A stretch of DNA of 64,000 bases from Pseudomonas sp. FP1742 (lineage in GTDB: Bacteria > Pseudomonadota > Gammaproteobacteria > Pseudomonadales > Pseudomonadaceae). Below, piece by piece: positions 9,041 through 18,036 of this stretch. The notes beneath the pieces were generated by a model, which searched no databases, was not told the DNA's origin, and was given only the letters and a program-made list of their open reading frames with translations. Positions within the stretch are counted from its first letter, which is position 1. Every line of letters starts with the position of its first letter. The stretch is taken from assembly GCF_030687145.1 (NCBI RefSeq), contig NZ_CP117460.1:372001-436000 (forward strand). The letters run 5' to 3'. The translations under genes were made by a program, and so were the position numbers.

Positions 9041-10279
9041 TTACCTGGACCTGGCCTGAACGGAAGCGACCAGCACCGGGCTCAAGTACACAGCTCTCGT
9101 GAATACGTTATTCAATGTTGCCCTTGTCAGGCTCTGTTGTCCGGAATCGACGCCGATAATGCAGAGTGCATGTGCGCCGCTTTGTGACCCGATTTCGGTA
9201 TTGATATAAGCATCTTCCGCACTGATGACGGCGCTGTAATGGTCGGGAACCTTGCAGTCTCTGGCGTTACGGACCGTTTTGTAGCGGTAGAAGCGCGCAG
9301 CAAGGGTGAACCTGAAATTCCACGTCGGCAATACGACCTGCCCATCCGCGTTTTGTGTTCCATGAACGTATGACTCGAGCTTCCAGGGCTCCGTGACAGT
9401 CAGCTCGACCGGTTCCAACGAACAGCCCGCCCCGTTGCTGGTGAAGACACCGTCAATAAAGCAGTGGGAGAGAAAGTTGGCAGAGTAGCTGTAGTTGAAG
9501 CGCGCAGCTTGGCAGGATGGCGAATGTTCGCAGTCGGGCGGCTCTGGCGTATTGCGGTAGGTTGCGACTTGACTGACGATACCGGTGATTTCGTTGGTGC
9601 GGCGGTTCAACATCGGGCTGCCGGAGCTGCCAGGGTGAAGGTCGCAACGGTTTCTCGTGGACAAAGGGAAGACCCCGGGGTGATCGATGAACGTTCCGGC
9701 GGTTTGCTCGGCACAAACGCTCAATCGAAGCCCGCGTTCAGTGAAGCCGCTGGGCGCGCCGACGTTAAGCACATCATGGCTCTCATAGGTTTGCCGGGGC
9801 GCCAGCTTCAGCGGGCTGATCCCGGCCTGTATCAGCGAGGCCAAGGTGGCATCGACCTCAAGTACTGCCAGATCAGTTCCCACCAGGCTGCTCCACCGGG
9901 CGGTGCGGACGGCGTATCGGCGATGACGCTGGGGCGTGTCATAAAAGTAGTGGAAGGTGATGTTGGCCTGCACAGGCAGATGGGTCCGCGCCGAACCGAA
10001 CTGAAAGAACACGCAATGGCCGCTGGTGAGCAGATAGGCAGGGCCGGTGGCACGGCCTTGCCTGTTTCGCGTGTCCAGAAGTACGGCACTGCAGGATTGC
10101 CTCGATGGCAAGTTCAGGCGTCCGATGCCGCTCCAGAGTTCATAATGATGCTCGCTGTTTTGCAGCGCTCTCGACGTTGAGCCATTGACGGCGCCTTCTC
10201 CAAGGTCGCGCGCCTGTACAGAGGTATCTGTTGCCACGCCGATCAAGGCCGTCAGGCAACTGTAGCTAAGGTATTTCAT
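9041..10279 (-). CDS. secreted trypsin-like serine peptidase
   Basis: 412 residues from the ATG at 10277-10279, chosen because AAGGA lies six bases upstream; a second ATG at 10285 would directly abut that site. Residues 1-23 look like a signal peptide. The S1 peptidase triad is visible: His88 in LTSGHC, Asp136 in GTDLAVLEVD and Ser219 in PGSSGSP. Cysteine pairs (C63/C89, C189/C212 and further ones after residue 260) suggest an oxidised, exported protein. After about residue 290 comes a region of unknown fold. Codon usage is less biased than in its neighbours (more A/T-ending codons), and the gene separates otherwise conserved blocks, so it may be an accessory insertion. The substrate is unknown. 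Confidence 0.75.
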   Translation of the reverse strand: MKYLSYSCLTALIGVATDTSVQARDLGEGAVNGSTSRALQNSEHHYELWSGIGRLNLPSRQSCSAVLLDTRNRQGRATGPAYLLTSGHCVFFQFGSARTHLPVQANITFHYFYDTPQRHRRYAVRTARWSSLVGTDLAVLEVDATLASLIQAGISPLKLAPRQTYESHDVLNVGAPSGFTERGLRLSVCAEQTAGTFIDHPGVFPLSTRNRCDLHPGSSGSPMLNRRTNEITGIVSQVATYRNTPEPPDCEHSPSCQAARFNYSYSANFLSHCFIDGVFTSNGAGCSLEPVELTVTEPWKLESYVHGTQNADGQVVLPTWNFRFTLAARFYRYKTVRNARDCKVPDHYSAVISAEDAYINTEIGSQSGAHALCIIGVDSGQQSLTRATLNNVFTRAVYLSPVLVASVQARSR

Positions 10280-10377
10280 GGCCATTCCTTGGTGATGAAA
10301 TTCAGGTGTGCGCAATCGTGGCACGACGCTGGATACCAAGAGGCCTATATAGTTATCGAGAGACAGAAGGAGCTTGA

Positions 10378-11175
10378 TTATTGACCGGGCGGTAGACGGT
10401 ATTGCCCATCCTTGCCATGAGCAGCCGTGGCACGATTGCCGCGCACGCTGATCATCAATTTGATGTCGATCCAGTCAATTCCCTGTGCCTTGAGCTTGGG
10501 CAACTCACGCTCCAGTACCGCCAGGGTCTGCGGATATGGATGCCCGATCATAATCGCCGAGCCCTGCTTGCGTGCCAGGCTGATCGCAGTTTGAAGCTGC
10601 GTGAAGATCGCCGCTTCGGTGCGCTCATCATCCAGAAACACATCCCGCGAAACACTCGCCAAACCAATCTTCTGCGCCTCGGCGGCCGCCACGGTTTGCG
10701 CACTGGTGCGGCTGTCGACGAAGAACATGTGCCGACGCTGCAAGTCCGCCATCAGCCAGGCCATGGCCGGTTGCTGAGCGGTCATGCGGCTACCCATGTG
10801 GTTATTGATGCCGGCGGTATAGGGCACCCTGTTGAACGCGGCGTTCAGGCGCTTTTCAAGTTCTTCGATGGGCAGCTCGGGGTGCCAGGCGAACGGCCCG
10901 GTGGCCGGGTCCATGGGCATGTGCAGAATGACGGTCTTGCCGGCGCGATGGGCTTGGCGGGCGAATTCGGTGGCGTGGGGTGTATCGGGCATGATGGCTG
11001 TGGTCACCGGGCCGGGCAGAGCCAGCACACGGCGATCCCGGGGCAGGTTCTGCCCCAGGTCATCGATGATCAGGCTCAGATAAGCCTTGTGAGGTGTGGC
11101 TGCTGACGTGGCGGGCGCGGCGTGAGCAACGCCCGCCAGGCAGCACAGCAGACCAAGGAGGACCCGCAAGCGCAT
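10378..11175 (-). CDS. divergent polysaccharide deacetylase (YibQ-like)
   Basis: 265 residues with a signal peptide (MRLRVLLGLLCCLAGVAHA) and a DUF610/divergent polysaccharide deacetylase domain: LIIDDLGQN near residue 36 supplies the first Asp, followed by HMPMDP near 100 and NNHMGSRMT near 143. Enzymes of this fold remove acetyl groups from glycans; the YibQ branch has no settled substrate. It begins one base after the stop of the ctp gene, which fits one envelope operon gpmI-envC-ctp-yibQ, the order also known from other gamma-proteobacteria. The enzymatic role is inferred only. Confidence 0.85.
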   Translation of the reverse strand: MRLRVLLGLLCCLAGVAHAAPATSAATPHKAYLSLIIDDLGQNLPRDRRVLALPGPVTTAIMPDTPHATEFARQAHRAGKTVILHMPMDPATGPFAWHPELPIEELEKRLNAAFNRVPYTAGINNHMGSRMTAQQPAMAWLMADLQRRHMFFVDSRTSAQTVAAAEAQKIGLASVSRDVFLDDERTEAAIFTQLQTAISLARKQGSAIMIGHPYPQTLAVLERELPKLKAQGIDWIDIKLMISVRGNRATAAHGKDGQYRLPPGQ

Positions 11176-11176
11176 C

Positions 11177-12496
11177 TCAGTGGCCGCGGGTGATGCTCAG
11201 TCCTTTGAGCAGGCTCAGGGCCTGGGCCAGCTGGTAATCGTCATCCTGCGGCATGGCCTTGGCCTTGCTGCCGGAACCGGTCGGTTTGTCGGCGCCGCCG
11301 TTGCCATTGCCCAGGTGACCTTGCAGATCGGCCTCTTTGAAGTAATCGCCATCCTGCTCGTTGGTGATCTTGGCCTTGCGCACCTCGATGTCCGGGACGA
11401 TGCCTTGAGCCTGGATCGAGCGGCCGTTCGGCGTGTAGTACAGCGCCGTGGTGATTTTCAGGGCGCGGTCGTTGTTCAGCGGCAACACGGTCTGGACCGA
11501 GCCTTTGCCGAAACTGGTGGTGCCCATGACCACCGCGCGTTTCTGATCCTGCAGGGCGCCGGCGACAATTTCCGAGGCCGAGGCGCTGCCGCCGTTGATC
11601 AGCACGACCATTGGCACGGCTTCGCTTTCGTCCTTGCCGGTGGCGGAGAAGCGCAGTTCAGAGTTGGCGATGCGGCCCTTGGTGTAGACGATCAGGCCCT
11701 TGGTGATGAAGTGGTCGACCACTTCCACCGCCGATTGCAGCACGCCGCCCGGGTTGTTACGCAGGTCGAGGACGATGCCGCTGAGCTTCTTGCCGTTGTC
11801 CTTGCGCAGCTTGGCCAAGGCCTTGGAGACCTCTTCGCCGGTCTTGACCTGGAACTGGGTGATGCGGATGTAGCCGTAGCCGGACTCCAGCAACTGGCTC
11901 TTGACGCTTTTCACCTGGATGGTGGCGCGGACCAGGGTCACGTCGAACGGAGTGCCGCCGTCGCGCACCAGGGTCAGGGTGATCTTCTGGCCGATCTTGC
12001 CGCGCATCTTGTCCACGGCTTCGGTCATGCTCTGGCCGCGAGTCGGCTGGCCGTTGATCTTGACGATGAAATCGCCGGCCTGGATGCCAGCCTTGGAGGC
12101 CGGGGTGTCATCGATGGGCGAAACCACTTTGATGAAACCGTCTTCAGCGCCGACTTCGATGCCAAGGCCGCCGAATTCGCCGCTGGTGCTTTCCTGCAAT
12201 TCAGTGAAGTCTTCCGGGCCCAGGTACGCAGAGTGCGGGTCAAGGTTGCTGAGCATGCCTTTGATGGCGTTTTCCAGCAGGGTCTTGTCATCCACCGGTT
12301 CTACATAGGCTGCCTTGATCCGGTCCATGACTTCGGCAAAGGTGCGCAACTCGTCCAGCGGCAATGGCGCCTTGGTGGTCGCAGCGGTGCCGGCAGGCGC
12401 GACCGCCGGGGCCGGTTGAGCGGCAAACGCCAACGGCGCGCCGATCACCAGGGCGATCGTCAGGGCCAGCGAGGTAAGGCGGGACAAATGCAGCAT
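11177..12496 (-). CDS. ctpA: S41 family carboxyl-terminal processing peptidase
   Basis: 439 residues with an N-terminal signal peptide (about 1-26), a proline/alanine-rich linker, a PDZ domain around residues 105-190 (GGLGIEVG, KAGIQAGD) and an S41 protease core. The catalytic Ser-Lys dyad is Ser306 in NGGSASASE and Lys331 in TSFGKGS, 25 residues apart as in tail-specific proteases. A Gly/Asn-rich, charged C-terminal tail follows. In pseudomonads CtpA-type periplasmic proteases trim peptidoglycan hydrolases and other envelope proteins, which suits its place between envC and a deacetylase gene. Whether it is the CtpA or a Prc-like paralogue cannot be fully settled; the size (far below Prc) favours CtpA. 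Confidence 0.93.
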   Translation of the reverse strand: MLHLSRLTSLALTIALVIGAPLAFAAQPAPAVAPAGTAATTKAPLPLDELRTFAEVMDRIKAAYVEPVDDKTLLENAIKGMLSNLDPHSAYLGPEDFTELQESTSGEFGGLGIEVGAEDGFIKVVSPIDDTPASKAGIQAGDFIVKINGQPTRGQSMTEAVDKMRGKIGQKITLTLVRDGGTPFDVTLVRATIQVKSVKSQLLESGYGYIRITQFQVKTGEEVSKALAKLRKDNGKKLSGIVLDLRNNPGGVLQSAVEVVDHFITKGLIVYTKGRIANSELRFSATGKDESEAVPMVVLINGGSASASEIVAGALQDQKRAVVMGTTSFGKGSVQTVLPLNNDRALKITTALYYTPNGRSIQAQGIVPDIEVRKAKITNEQDGDYFKEADLQGHLGNGNGGADKPTGSGSKAKAMPQDDDYQLAQALSLLKGLSITRGH

Positions 12497-12530
12497 GTCG
12501 AACGAACTCCTAATGTAGGTGACTCAACGC

Positions 12531-13823
12531 CTATCCTTGCGCGCGGCACCATTGCGCTGGATCACTCGGGTGACCCTGCTGACGAATAGCGAAATACAGT
12601 GCTGGTGTGTCCTGCCCGCCACTGTTACCGACAGTGGAGATGGACTCACCGGCTTTTACCACGTCACCGGCAGACTTGAGCAGCGTCTGGTTGTGACCGT
12701 AAAGACTCAAGAAACCGTTGCCGTGGTCGAGAATCACCAGCAGCCCGGCGCCACGCAACCAGTCGGCAAACACCACGCGACCGCCGTGAACGGCATGCAC
12801 CTGGCTGCCGGCGGAGGCGCTGATCATCACGCCATCCCACTTGGTTCGGGCATCGTCGCCCCGGCTTTCACCGAAGCGCGCCAGCAGTCGACCATCAACC
12901 GGCCATGGAAGTTTGCCGCGAGTTGAAGCAAAAGGCCCGCCGAAGGTCTCGCCTGAACTTGAAACCAGAGCGCCGGGCGTCGATTTGGCGGGTTTGCGCG
13001 GGGCGTCAGTGGCGTCTGCTTGAGCCTGAGCCTCACGTAACCGCTTTTTTTCAGCTTCCTGCTGGGCGATCAACGCTTTTTGCCGCGCTTCTTCTGCCTC
13101 ACGGGCCTGACGGGCCAGGGTTTCTTCAATGGTTTTAAGGACTTTAGACAGGTCCGCCTGATCCTGCTCGCGGGCGGCCAGTTTCTGATCGCGAGCCTTT
13201 ACGTCGTCGTTGAGCTTGGCCAGGACTTGCTGGCGCTCCTTGCGGACCTTGTCGAGTTCGTCGCGCTGGCTGTCGAGGCTGCTTTTCTGCACCAGCAACT
13301 GGGCTTGCTGCATCGAGATGTCTTTTTCGACATTGGCCAGTTGACGCAGGGTCTCGTTGAAATTCTTCAGCTGCTCCAGGCGGGCCTGGCTCAGGTAGTC
13401 GTAATAGGTGAGGGTGCGGGCGAATTTTTCCGGGTTCTGCTGATTAAGCAGTAGCTTGAGGTACTCCTGGCGGCCGTTCTGATAGGCCGCGCGGGCCTGA
13501 ATGGCGATCAGTCGTTGCTGTTCAATGCGCGCGCTCTGGAGTTTTTTTTTCTCGGTATCGAGTCGTTGCAGCTCGGATTCGCTTTTCTTCAGCTCTTTTT
13601 GCAGCGCCTCGACCTGCTTCTCGAGCTTGCCCATCTCGGTTTCGGTGCCTTTGAGGTCTTTCTGCACCCCGGATTTTTCTTCCTGGAGTTTACCCAGCAG
13701 TTTTTTCAGCTCGGCGATGTCCTGACGCGTGGCGTCCAACTGTTGTTGGGTTTGCGCGCGCTCGTCGGCAAAGGCCGGTTGGAGCAGGCAAGTCAGAGCG
13801 AGGGCTATCAGGACGCGAAGCAT
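12531..13823 (-). CDS. envC: murein hydrolase activator EnvC
   Basis: 430 residues from the ATG at 13821-13823, where a signal peptide begins (MLRVLIALALTCLLQPAFA). Residues 22-270 are a long coiled coil rich in Gln, Lys and Glu. After a linker comes a degenerate LytM/M23 domain (about residues 305-425): the zinc ligands are replaced (DGVMIS where HxxxD is expected, LYFAIR where HxH is expected), so it should not cut murein itself. EnvC-type proteins are recruited by FtsEX and activate AmiA/AmiB amidases at the septum. It is separated from gpmI by a REP and followed by ctpA after 34 bases. Confidence 0.92.
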   Translation of the reverse strand: MLRVLIALALTCLLQPAFADERAQTQQQLDATRQDIAELKKLLGKLQEEKSGVQKDLKGTETEMGKLEKQVEALQKELKKSESELQRLDTEKKKLQSARIEQQRLIAIQARAAYQNGRQEYLKLLLNQQNPEKFARTLTYYDYLSQARLEQLKNFNETLRQLANVEKDISMQQAQLLVQKSSLDSQRDELDKVRKERQQVLAKLNDDVKARDQKLAAREQDQADLSKVLKTIEETLARQAREAEEARQKALIAQQEAEKKRLREAQAQADATDAPRKPAKSTPGALVSSSGETFGGPFASTRGKLPWPVDGRLLARFGESRGDDARTKWDGVMISASAGSQVHAVHGGRVVFADWLRGAGLLVILDHGNGFLSLYGHNQTLLKSAGDVVKAGESISTVGNSGGQDTPALYFAIRQQGHPSDPAQWCRAQG

Positions 13824-13925
13824 AGAGGCGGGCGACACCAGGGAAAGGGACGGCCTAGTATGCCCGCCCCACGCTGCAAAAAAAACGCCCAATTGGGACT
13901 GTGTGATAACTGGACTGAAAACCAA

Positions 13926-14099
13926 TGTGGGAGCGAGCCTGTGTGGCGAGGGGGCTTGCCCCCGTTGGATCGCGAAGCGGCCCCAAAATCTGCAATCGCG
14001 GTGTACCAGGTACACCGCATGCAATGGTTTACGACTGCTGCGCAGCCGAACGGGGGCAAGCCCCCTCACCATACAAGCCCGCTCCCACAGGGTTGTGTG
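13926..14099. repeat. REP-like inverted pair, variant family
   Basis: The left arm TGTGGGAGCGAGCCTGTGTG with GGGGGCTTGCCCCCG is mirrored by CGGGGGCAAGCCCCC and GCCCGCTCCCACA at the right. The core GGGGGCTTGCCCCC differs from the CGGGCTTGCTCGCG core used elsewhere in the window. It lies between gpmI and envC. Confidence 0.8.
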
Positions 14100-14115
14100 G
14101 TGTTTGAACGGCGGA

Positions 14116-15645
14116 TTACACCAGAATCGAAGTTCCGGTCATTTCCGCAGGCTTCTCCAGCCCCAGCAACATCAGCATGGTCGGCGCCACGTCGGCCAGA
14201 ACGCCGCCTTCGCGAACCTTCAAGTCACGCTTGCCGACATAGATGAACGGCACCGGCTCGGTGGTGTGGGCGGTGTGGGCCTGGCCAGTGGAAGCGTCGG
14301 ACATTTGCTCGACGTTGCCGTGGTCGGCGGTAATCAGGGCTTCGCCGCCGACTTTTTCCAGCGCTGTGACGATACGGCCGACACAGGTGTCCAGGCATTC
14401 CACGGCTTTCACCGCCGCCTCGAATACACCGCTGTGGCCGACCATGTCGCCGTTGGCGTAGTTGACCACGATCACGTCGTAACGCTGGTTTTCAATGGCA
14501 TCGACGATGCGATCGGTGACTTCCGGGGCACTCATCTCGGGTTGCAAGTCGTAGGTGGCGACTTTCGGCGACGGGATCAGGATGCGTTCTTCGCCCGGGA
14601 ACGGTTCTTCGCGACCGCCGGAGAAGAAGAAGGTCACATGAGCGTACTTCTCGGTTTCGGCGATGCGCAGCTGCGTCTTGCCGTTTTTCGCCAGGTAATC
14701 ACCCAGCACGTTTTCCAGGCTGCCGGCGGCGAAGGCCGACGGCGCGGGGATGCTGGCGGCGTATTGGGTCAACATGACGAAACCGGCCAGTTTTGGCTGG
14801 CGAGCACGTTCGAATTCCTTGAAATCGTCTTCGACGAACACGCGGGTCAGTTCGCGGGCACGGTCGGCGCGGAAGTTCATGAAGACCACGGCGTCGCCGT
14901 CTTCGACCTTCACCGGCTCACCGATGCTGGTGGCTTTGACGAATTCGTCGCTCTCGCCACGCTCGTACGCGGCTTGCAGGCCTTCCTGGGCGGTGGCGGC
15001 GTTGAATTCGCTGGCGCCGTCGACAATCAGGTTGTAGGCCTGGGACACGCGATCCCAACGGTTGTCACGGTCCATGGCGTAATAACGGCCAATGATGCTG
15101 GCGATCCGGCCTTTGCCGAGGGCTTCGAAGGTTGCATCCAGCAATTCGATCGACGACTGAGCGCTTTTCGGCGGCGTATCGCGGCCGTCGAGGAAGGCGT
15201 GCAGGTAGATTTTCTCGGCGCCGCGCTTGAAGGCCAGTTCAGCCATGGCGACCAGGTGGTCCTGGTGGCTGTGAACGCCGCCGTCGGACAGCAGGCCCAT
15301 GAAGTGCACGGCTTTGCCGGCAGCAACGGCTTTATCCACCGCGGCGCAGATGGTCGGGTTCTCGAAGAACTCGCCGTCGCGGATCGCTTTGGTCACGCGT
15401 GTGAAGTCCTGATACACCACCCGACCGGCGCCGAGGTTCATGTGGCCGACTTCGGAGTTGCCCATCTGGCCGTCCGGCAAGCCGACGTCCATGCCGCTGC
15501 CCGAGATCAGGCCGTTCGGCACGGTGGCCCACAGACGGTCCAGTACGGGCTTCTTCGCCGCAAAGATGGCGTTGGATTCAGGGCTCTCACTGTGACCGAA
15601 GCCGTCGAGAATAATCAGGACCAAAGGTTTAGGCGTGGTAGTCAT
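14116..15645 (-). CDS. gpmI: 2,3-bisphosphoglycerate-independent phosphoglycerate mutase
   Basis: 509 residues from the ATG at 15643-15645 ([18 protein letters not shown]); an in-frame GTG three codons upstream is less likely. The alkaline-phosphatase-like metal site is visible in LDGFGH (Asp14) and in [10 protein letters not shown] with the phospho-acceptor Ser63; a second metal cluster lies in [11 protein letters not shown] near residue 435. It interconverts 3- and 2-phosphoglycerate with manganese and without bisphosphoglycerate. It is divergent from the yibN-like gene, and the envelope genes envC and ctpA follow on the same strand, a gene order shared with E. coli (gpmM-envC-yibQ). Confidence 0.96.
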   Translation of the reverse strand: MTTTPKPLVLIILDGFGHSESPESNAIFAAKKPVLDRLWATVPNGLISGSGMDVGLPDGQMGNSEVGHMNLGAGRVVYQDFTRVTKAIRDGEFFENPTICAAVDKAVAAGKAVHFMGLLSDGGVHSHQDHLVAMAELAFKRGAEKIYLHAFLDGRDTPPKSAQSSIELLDATFEALGKGRIASIIGRYYAMDRDNRWDRVSQAYNLIVDGASEFNAATAQEGLQAAYERGESDEFVKATSIGEPVKVEDGDAVVFMNFRADRARELTRVFVEDDFKEFERARQPKLAGFVMLTQYAASIPAPSAFAAGSLENVLGDYLAKNGKTQLRIAETEKYAHVTFFFSGGREEPFPGEERILIPSPKVATYDLQPEMSAPEVTDRIVDAIENQRYDVIVVNYANGDMVGHSGVFEAAVKAVECLDTCVGRIVTALEKVGGEALITADHGNVEQMSDASTGQAHTAHTTEPVPFIYVGKRDLKVREGGVLADVAPTMLMLLGLEKPAEMTGTSILV

Positions 15646-15798
15646 GGATTCCACTCGTGGCTGAATTAAAAGAGGGCGATGGAAAAGGGAGTAGGAGTTT
15701 AAAGCTAAGTTCCGGCGCCGTCACCGCCGGACGGGGTTTGGCCCACCATAGTGGCTGTGTATACTGGCCGACATTTTAACGCCCTGGAACCTCCTTCG

Positions 15799-16212
15799 AT
15801 GGTTGCTCACCTGATTGAATTTGCCACTAACCACTATCTGCTCGTCGGTATTTTCGTCGTACTGCTGGCGTTGCTGATCGCTTATCAGATGCAAGGCGGC
15901 GGCCGCAGCCTGAGCACCGGTGAACTGACCGGGCTGGTCAACAAGGACGCAGGCGTGGTGGTCGACATTCGTCCGACCAAGGATTTCGCCGCCGGTCACA
16001 TCGTTGGCGCGTTGAACATTCCTCAGGACAAACTGACCGCTCGCGTCGGCGAACTGGAAAAACACAAGGCCAAGACCATTATCCTGGTCGACGCCATGGG
16101 CCAGACCGCCGGTACGCATGCCCGTGAACTGGTGAAAGCCGGTTTCACCGCTGCCAAGCTGTCTGGCGGTATTTCCAGCTGGAAAGCCGACAATCTGCCA
16201 CTGGTGAAGTGA
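15799..16212 (+). CDS. membrane-anchored rhodanese-like protein (YibN type)
   Basis: 137 residues from the ATG at 15799; longer in-frame starts would run through a GC-rich leader. Residues 14-32 form one transmembrane helix, after which a rhodanese domain lies on the cytoplasmic side (VVDIRPTKDFAAGHI near 55-70, GGISSWKADNLPLV at the end). At the active-site loop the sequence is ILVDAMGQTAG, without the cysteine of active sulfurtransferases. The E. coli neighbour YibN also lacks it there, so this looks ancestral and not a recent loss. It precedes grxC and secB in what looks like one operon. The function is unknown; a membrane-protein biogenesis role is possible from context. Confidence 0.85.
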   Translation: MVAHLIEFATNHYLLVGIFVVLLALLIAYQMQGGGRSLSTGELTGLVNKDAGVVVDIRPTKDFAAGHIVGALNIPQDKLTARVGELEKHKAKTIILVDAMGQTAGTHARELVKAGFTAAKLSGGISSWKADNLPLVK

Positions 16213-16213
16213 T

Positions 16214-16468
16214 ATGAACAACGTCGTCGTCTATTCCAGCGATTACTGCCCTTATTGCTCGCGAGCCAAGTACCTGCTCGAGAACAAAGGCGTAGCCTTC
16301 GAAGAGATCAAGGTCGATGGCAAGCCGCAGGTGCGTGCCGCGATGGCTCAGAAGGCCGGGCGTACCTCCGTGCCGCAGATCTGGATCGGCAGCACCCACG
16401 TTGGCGGCTGTGATGATTTGTTTGCCCTGGAGCGCGCCGGCAAGCTCGACGCCATGCTCAAGGCCTGA
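16214..16468 (+). CDS. grxC: glutaredoxin 3
   Basis: 84 residues, a minimal glutaredoxin with the redox motif CPYC at residues 12-15, the TSVPQIWI cis-proline loop and the GGCDD glutathione-binding turn. It reduces protein disulfides and glutathione mixed disulfides in the cytoplasm. It starts two bases after the stop of the rhodanese-like gene and is followed by secB after 54 bases, matching the yibN-grxC-secB order of gamma-proteobacteria. Confidence 0.96.
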   Translation: MNNVVVYSSDYCPYCSRAKYLLENKGVAFEEIKVDGKPQVRAAMAQKAGRTSVPQIWIGSTHVGGCDDLFALERAGKLDAMLKA

Positions 16469-16522
16469 CTGCCTTTTAGAAATAGCCAACCCTACAAGAC
16501 CCGAGATCAGAAAGGATCTGAG

Positions 16523-17008
16523 ATGACTGACCAACAGAACACTGCAGCTAGCGAAGAAGAAACCGCACCGCAATTCTCCTTGCAGCGCATCTACGTACGT
16601 GACTTGTCCTTCGAGGCCCCGAAAAGCCCGGCAATCTTCCGCCAGCAGTGGGAGCCGAGTGTCGGTCTGGACCTGAACACCCGCCAGAAGGCGCTGGAAG
16701 GCGACTTCCACGAAGTCGTGCTGACCCTGTCGGTCACCGTGAAAAACGGTGAAGAAGTGGCGTTCATTGCTGAAGTACAACAGGCCGGGATCTTCCTGAT
16801 CAAGAACCTGGACGACGCTTCGATGAGCCACACCTTGGGCGCGTTCTGCCCGAACATCCTGTTCCCGTACGCTCGCGAAACCCTGGACAGCCTGGTGACC
16901 CGCGGTTCGTTCCCGGCCCTGATGCTGGCTCCGGTGAACTTCGACGCGCTGTACGCACAAGAGCTGCAACGCATGCAGGCGGCTGGCGAGACTCCAACTG
17001 TTCAGTAA
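16523..17008 (+). CDS. secB: protein-export chaperone SecB
   Basis: 161 residues, acidic, with the family landmarks [16 protein letters not shown] near 17-32, the [20 protein letters not shown] strand region, and [18 protein letters not shown] followed by [14 protein letters not shown] near the C-terminus. SecB is a homotetrameric cytoplasmic chaperone that keeps outer-membrane and periplasmic precursors unfolded and delivers them to SecA. The start has a good AAAGGA site at 16512-16517. A REP pair follows the stop and separates it from the convergent trmL. Confidence 0.97.
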   Translation: MTDQQNTAASEEETAPQFSLQRIYVRDLSFEAPKSPAIFRQQWEPSVGLDLNTRQKALEGDFHEVVLTLSVTVKNGEEVAFIAEVQQAGIFLIKNLDDASMSHTLGAFCPNILFPYARETLDSLVTRGSFPALMLAPVNFDALYAQELQRMQAAGETPTVQ

Positions 17009-17036
17009 GCGGTCTTGAACGACGCAGCAAGTCCAA

Positions 17037-17126
17037 TGTGGGAGCGGGCTTGCTCGCGAAAGCGGTGTGTCAGCCAACATCAATGTTGAAGCTGATGGCC
17101 CCTTCGCGAGCAAGCCCGCTCCCACA
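17037..17126. repeat. REP inverted pair
   Basis: TGTGGGAGCGGGCTTGCTCG and its mirror CGAGCAAGCCCGCTCCCACA enclose a spacer with GTCAGCCAACATCAATGTTG. It lies between the convergent secB and trmL genes and could act as a transcription or mRNA-decay barrier. Confidence 0.9.
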
Positions 17127-17139
17127 TTTGTTATGTGGG

Positions 17140-17595
17140 TTATTTAAAACCGAGCTGACGCCAGGCTTCGTACACCGCGATGGCCACGGTGTTGGACAGG
17201 TTCAGGCTGCGGCAGCCTTCGCGCATGGGTAGACGCAGGCGTTGTTCGCCGGGCAGGGCGTCGAGCACTTCGGCTGGCAAGCCACGGCTTTCCGGGCCGA
17301 ACAGGAAGGCATCGCCCTCGGCGAAGCTGGCATCGTGAAATGGCCGGGAGCCCTTGGTGGTAAAGGCGAACAGCCGAGGATGGCCGAGGCTTTCCAGACA
17401 GCTGGCGAGGTCTGCGTGGCGTTGCAGGGTGGCATACTCGTGGTAATCGAGGCCGGCCCGGCGCAGGCGCTTGTCGTCCATCTCGAAGCCCAGCGGTTCG
17501 ATCAAATGCAGGTGGCAGCCACTGTTGGCGCACAGCCTGATAACGTTGCCGGTATTCGGCGGAATTTCTGGTTGGAAAAGGATGACGTGAAACAT
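17140..17595 (-). CDS. trmL: tRNA (cytidine(34)-2'-O)-methyltransferase
   Basis: 151 residues from the ATG at 17593-17595 ([20 protein letters not shown]), a minimal SPOUT enzyme. The trefoil knot AdoMet site is formed by [10 protein letters not shown] near 98-107 and [24 protein letters not shown] near the C-terminus, quoted here as landmarks in two parts. TrmL methylates the wobble ribose of tRNA-Leu isoacceptors. The start codon overlaps that of the divergent gene at 17594: the four bases CATG carry both starts, so neither gene has a private upstream region and each promoter must lie within the other's coding sequence, or in short flanks. Confidence 0.93.
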   Translation of the reverse strand: MFHVILFQPEIPPNTGNVIRLCANSGCHLHLIEPLGFEMDDKRLRRAGLDYHEYATLQRHADLASCLESLGHPRLFAFTTKGSRPFHDASFAEGDAFLFGPESRGLPAEVLDALPGEQRLRLPMREGCRSLNLSNTVAIAVYEAWRQLGFK

Positions 17596-18034
17596 GCACG
17601 GCTCCGAAGGTAAAGATGACGGGCATTCTACGCCGCCAAAGGATCCTCGTTCGAAACTATTCCCGCGGGTGATGGCTTCGCTGGCAATTGTCGGGATGAT
17701 GGTGGGCCTGATGATCGGTCGCCTGACCGCGCCCGACCCCAGTGTTTTACAGCAGGTCGAGGTGACCAACGATGGGTTGCTGGTGTGGTTCAACAACGAA
17801 CCCAAAACCCACGGCGAGCTGGTCGACGGCAGCGTGGCATTGCTGTTCGAGGCCGAAGGCCGTGCGCAGAAAGGTCAACTCAAGCTCAACGGCAAGGACG
17901 TGAACTGGCGAACGCGTTTGAGTGATGGGGGATTGTTGCTGACCGTGGTGGCGGCCCGGCCACTGCAGGGTGAGTGGGCCGGTAGCGAGGTCGATGGCCG
18001 CTGGCGGCTGGAGATCCATCTCCGGGAGCAATAA
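17594..18034 (+). CDS. conserved single-pass membrane protein of unknown function
   Basis: 146 residues. The first 25 are hydrophilic ([15 protein letters not shown]), then residues 26-44 form one membrane helix ([19 protein letters not shown]), leaving about 100 residues that would be periplasmic and contain repeated short beta-type segments such as [19 protein letters not shown]. No cysteines or known motif were recognised. I do not assign a function. The start overlaps that of trmL on the other strand. Immediately after its TAA begins the three-copy tandem repeat. Confidence 0.65.
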   Translation: MHGSEGKDDGHSTPPKDPRSKLFPRVMASLAIVGMMVGLMIGRLTAPDPSVLQQVEVTNDGLLVWFNNEPKTHGELVDGSVALLFEAEGRAQKGQLKLNGKDVNWRTRLSDGGLLLTVVAARPLQGEWAGSEVDGRWRLEIHLREQ

Positions 18035-18036
18035 AA

